The translations under genes and the position numbers were made by a program. Of a DNA stretch of 7,309 nt, positions 5,111 through 7,309 are shown piece after piece (position 1 is the stretch's first letter; each line of letters begins with the position of its first letter). The DNA is from Oscillospiraceae bacterium (GTDB lineage: Bacteria > Bacillota > Clostridia > Oscillospirales > Acutalibacteraceae): positions 1 to 7,309 of the forward strand of contig DNXM01000095.1 of assembly GCA_003505905.1 (NCBI GenBank). The letters run 5' to 3'. The notes beneath the pieces were generated by a model, which saw only the letters and a program-made list of their open reading frames with translations, made no database searches and was not told the DNA's origin.

Positions 5111-6184
5111 TTAAAGATTCTTTATAATCGCGTCTGTCATTTCCGTTGTGTTAAGCGGAGCAGCCGATGGATTAACGGACATATCGCAGGTGCGTTTTCC
5201 CTGCTCAACGGTGCGGTTTACGGCGGCTTCGATTGCGTTCGCCGCCGCTTCAAGCCCGAGGGAGTAGCGAAGCATCATCGCCGCCGAAAGAACGGTGGCA
5301 ATGGGGTTGGCTTTGCCTGTGCCGGCAATGTCGGGCGCAGAGCCGTGAATCGGTTCATACAGCCCGGGGTTGGATTGACCGAGCGAAGCGGACGGCAGCA
5401 GACCGATGGAGCCGGTGAGCTGGGACGCTTCGTCCGAAAGAATATCGCCGAACATATTGGATGTGACAATGATATCAAACTGCGACGGGTCACGGATGAG
5501 CTGCATGGCGGCATTGTCCACAAACATACTTTTGCAGGCAATGTCGGGGTTCTTTGCCGCATACTCGTCGAAAATTCTGCGCCACAGCACCGAGCTTTCC
5601 AACACATTGGCTTTGTCAACACTGATGATATTTTTGTTTCTCAACCTTGCGCAGTCAAAGGTGAACTTCATAATGCGGTCGATTTCCATTTCGGAATAGC
5701 ATTCCGTATCGTACGCCTCTTCGCCGTATTTGCCGATGCGTCTGCCTCGTTCGCCAAAGTAGATTCCGCCCGTCAGCTCACGGACAATGAGCAAATCAAA
5801 CCCGTTTTCGACCTTTTCCCGTTTGAGCGGGCATTCATCGAGCAACGACGGGTAGAGCTTGGCAGGGCGCAGGTTGATGTAAAGCCCGAGTGCGGAACGA
5901 ATGCCGAGCAGTGCCTTTTCGGGTCGGTTACAGCTCGGCTGATTGTCCCATTTCGGGCCGCCGACTGCGCCGAGGAGCACCGCATCGCTGTTTTTGCATC
6001 CGTCCACCGTTTCCTGCGGCAGCGGAATCCCGAAGTGGTCAATGGCATAGCCGCCGATGGGATATTCGGTAAATTCAAATGATAAATTGAACTTTTTCTC
6101 AATTTCTTTGAGGACTTGCACGGCACCTTCCGTGATTTCCGGGCCGATGCCGTCACCTTTGAGAAGAGCAATTTTGTAACTCAT
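5111..6184 (-). CDS. leuB: 3-isopropylmalate dehydrogenase
   Basis: A 357-residue NAD+-dependent beta-decarboxylating dehydrogenase, of normal length for LeuB. It converts 3-isopropylmalate to 2-ketoisocaproate plus CO2 in the cytoplasm. Landmarks: the N-terminal LKGDGIGPEI (8-17); the substrate arginines R96, R106 and R135; RELTGGIYFG (135-144) with catalytic Y142; K191 in VDKANVL; the metal-binding aspartates D223 (FVDNAAMQL), D247 and D251 (FGDILSDEASQ); and the NAD-binding EPIHGSAPDIAG (277-288), whose aspartate D285 favours NAD over NADP. The RELTGG motif distinguishes it from isocitrate and tartrate dehydrogenases. GGAGGGTG lies 6 nt before the ATG at 6184, which overlaps the leuD stop as ATGA, so translation is probably coupled to leuD. 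Assignment is very secure. Confidence 0.97.
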   Translation of the reverse strand: MSYKIALLKGDGIGPEITEGAVQVLKEIEKKFNLSFEFTEYPIGGYAIDHFGIPLPQETVDGCKNSDAVLLGAVGGPKWDNQPSCNRPEKALLGIRSALGLYINLRPAKLYPSLLDECPLKREKVENGFDLLIVRELTGGIYFGERGRRIGKYGEEAYDTECYSEMEIDRIMKFTFDCARLRNKNIISVDKANVLESSVLWRRIFDEYAAKNPDIACKSMFVDNAAMQLIRDPSQFDIIVTSNMFGDILSDEASQLTGSIGLLPSASLGQSNPGLYEPIHGSAPDIAGTGKANPIATVLSAAMMLRYSLGLEAAANAIEAAVNRTVEQGKRTCDMSVNPSAAPLNTTEMTDAIIKNL

Positions 6185-6678
6185 TTTTCACCCTCCGTTT
6201 TTAGAGAGTTGAGCAAACCACCGGCTTCGATGATGGCTTGGATAAAGGGCGGAAACGGAGCAACGGAAAAAGCTTTCCCCTTGGTTTTGTTCTCGATTGC
6301 TCCGCTGTCCATATCGGCAACAATCTCATCGCTTTCTTCGGTGATTTTGCAAAGCTCGGGCAATTCCACAATGGCAAGCCCGATGTTGATGGCATTGCGG
6401 TAAAAAATGCGGGCAAAGCTTTCGGCAATGACCAAATCAATTCCGCTCGCTTTGATGGCGGCAGGAGCGTGTTCACGGGATGAACCGCAGCCGAAATTCT
6501 GACCGGCAACAATGATTTTTGCGCCGTTCCGAATCTTTTTCGCAAAGTCGGTGTCAATGTCCTCCATGCAGTGCTTGGCAAGCTCCGCTTTGTCGGAGGT
6601 GTTCAAATAGCGGGCAGGGATGATAACATCCGTGTCCACATTGTTGCGGTATCGGATAACTTTTCCGCTGAATTTCAT
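6181..6678 (-). CDS. leuD: 3-isopropylmalate dehydratase, small subunit
   Basis: A 165-residue small subunit of isopropylmalate isomerase, the swivelling domain that works with the iron-sulfur LeuC to turn 2-isopropylmalate into 3-isopropylmalate. It is of the short (about 160-170 residue) clostridial/archaeal type rather than the roughly 200-residue E. coli type. Landmarks: [20 protein letters not shown] near the N-terminus, [19 protein letters not shown], the hallmark substrate-recognition loop of the family, then [18 protein letters not shown]. The frame is open further upstream to 6873, but that extension is arginine- and cysteine-rich shadow of leuC. The ATG at 6678 has GGAGG 10 nt before it and overlaps the leuC stop as ATGA, which fixes the start and suggests translational coupling in a one-to-one complex. 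It also overlaps leuB by 4 nt. Confidence 0.95.
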   Translation of the reverse strand: MKFSGKVIRYRNNVDTDVIIPARYLNTSDKAELAKHCMEDIDTDFAKKIRNGAKIIVAGQNFGCGSSREHAPAAIKASGIDLVIAESFARIFYRNAINIGLAIVELPELCKITEESDEIVADMDSGAIENKTKGKAFSVAPFPPFIQAIIEAGGLLNSLKTEGEK

Positions 6679-7309
6679 GCTTTCATCGCCTCCGCTTCCT
6701 TGGGAGAAATGATTTTTCCGGCAACGGCGCAGGCGGCGGCGACGGCAGGGCTTGCTAAATAGACCTGCGACTCCCTGTGCCCCATGCGCCCGACAAAGTT
6801 GCGGTTTGTGGTGGAAACGGCTTTTTCTCCTGCGGCTAAAATGCCCATGTAGCCGCCCAAGCACGGTCCGCAAGTCGGGGTGGAAACCACGCAGCCGGCT
6901 TGAATGAACTGCTGCACCAAGCCTTCTTCAATGGCTTGCAGATAGATTTGCTGGGTTGCGGGAATAATAATGGTGCGCACACCCTCGGCAACCTTGCGGT
7001 CCCCCAAAACGGCGGCGGCACGGCGCAAATCTTCAATGCGGCCGTTGGTGCATGAACCGATGACCACTTGGTCAATGAAAATGTCTTCGTTGATTTCACT
7101 GATTTTTTTCGCATTCTCGGGCAAATAGGGGAAGGCGACCGTCGACTCGATTTCCGACAAGTCAATTTCATATTCGGCTTCGTAAACGGCATCCTTATCC
7201 GCTTCGTAAATCTTCGGAGCGGCGGCACCGTGTTCGTTCAAAAAGGCAAGTGTTTTTTCGTCAACGGGGAAAATGCCGTTTTTTGCGCCGGCTTCAATCG
7301 CCATGTTGC
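6675..7309 (-). CDS. leuC: 3-isopropylmalate dehydratase, large subunit (5' end missing)
   Basis: C-terminal half (about 210 codons of a usual 415-470) of the aconitase-family large subunit of isopropylmalate isomerase; the gene continues past the right edge, so the ATG at 7304 is internal ([11 protein letters not shown] is a conserved interior motif). The protein carries a labile [4Fe-4S] cluster that binds and dehydrates/rehydrates isopropylmalate. Cluster cysteines are visible in [10 protein letters not shown] and in [10 protein letters not shown]; counted from the ATG at 7304 these are residues 85, 145 and 148. The downstream [17 protein letters not shown] is also typical. The sequence looks like the short clostridial/archaeal LeuC type that pairs with short LeuD. 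The stop overlaps the leuD start by ATGA. As an oxygen-sensitive cluster enzyme it suits an anaerobic host. Identity is secure. Confidence 0.96.
   Translation of the reverse strand, partial: NMAIEAGAKNGIFPVDEKTLAFLNEHGAAAPKIYEADKDAVYEAEYEIDLSEIESTVAFPYLPENAKKISEINEDIFIDQVVIGSCTNGRIEDLRRAAAVLGDRKVAEGVRTIIIPATQQIYLQAIEEGLVQQFIQAGCVVSTPTCGPCLGGYMGILAAGEKAVSTTNRNFVGRMGHRESQVYLASPAVAAACAVAGKIISPKEAEAMKA

Noticed and set aside
4012..5127. Long plus-strand open frame (371 codons) opposite ilvE
   Set aside because: It lies wholly antisense to an intact, conserved ilvE. The translation shows no family motif, and the frame is a codon-position shadow of a gene with regular third-base bias.
5018..6082. 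Long plus-strand open frame (354 codons) opposite leuB
   Set aside because: It is antisense to a complete leuB with all catalytic motifs. The product is arginine-, histidine- and valine-rich as expected for a mirror frame and has no recognisable domain.
6679..6873. Upstream extension of leuD
   Set aside because: The frame is open, but the extra 65 residues are an arginine/cysteine-rich shadow of leuC. The ATG at 6678 has a good ribosome binding site and matches the family N-terminus.

Overview
The window looks like chromosomal DNA from an anaerobic Firmicute, most likely a gut-type Clostridia (Oscillospirales or a relative). The grounds are a ferredoxin-dependent indolepyruvate oxidoreductase, strong purine-rich ribosome binding sites, a Gram-positive-style signal peptide, a clostridial BspA-type repeat fragment and the order leuC-leuD-leuB-ilvE. 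Base composition is near half G+C except in one AT-rich patch. The lineage is inferred from the kinds of genes, not from a marker gene.

Left part, plus strand (1-2395): the 3' end of iorB is followed 15 nt later by a tandem ACT-domain protein. Together they suggest an aromatic amino acid / arylacetate metabolism operon, which ends at a hairpin at 906-930. Next comes a secreted calcineurin-like metallophosphoesterase with a complete set of metal-binding motifs.

Middle (2396-3618): an accessory patch. It holds an AT-rich orphan gene of 138 codons whose codon use differs from its neighbours. It is followed by the 3' remnant of a BspA-type leucine-rich-repeat protein, a 53-codon remnant of the C-terminus of an ADP-ribosylglycohydrolase, and a noncoding stretch with several inverted repeats where the plus- and minus-strand genes converge.

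Right part, minus strand (3619-7309): a branched-chain amino acid operon read right to left. The order is leuC (5' end cut by the window edge), leuD, leuB, ilvE, then a small ArsC/Spx-like protein. leuC/leuD and leuD/leuB overlap by ATGA, so translation is probably coupled. LeuCD isomerises 2-isopropylmalate to 3-isopropylmalate, LeuB oxidises it towards 2-ketoisocaproate, and IlvE transaminates the keto acid to leucine. leuA and any leader (T-box or attenuator) would lie beyond the right edge.

I see no convincing new multi-gene system here. The items most worth a second look are the foreign-looking orphan gene with its adjoining gene remnants, and the ArsC-like protein that lacks the arginines of arsenate reductases.
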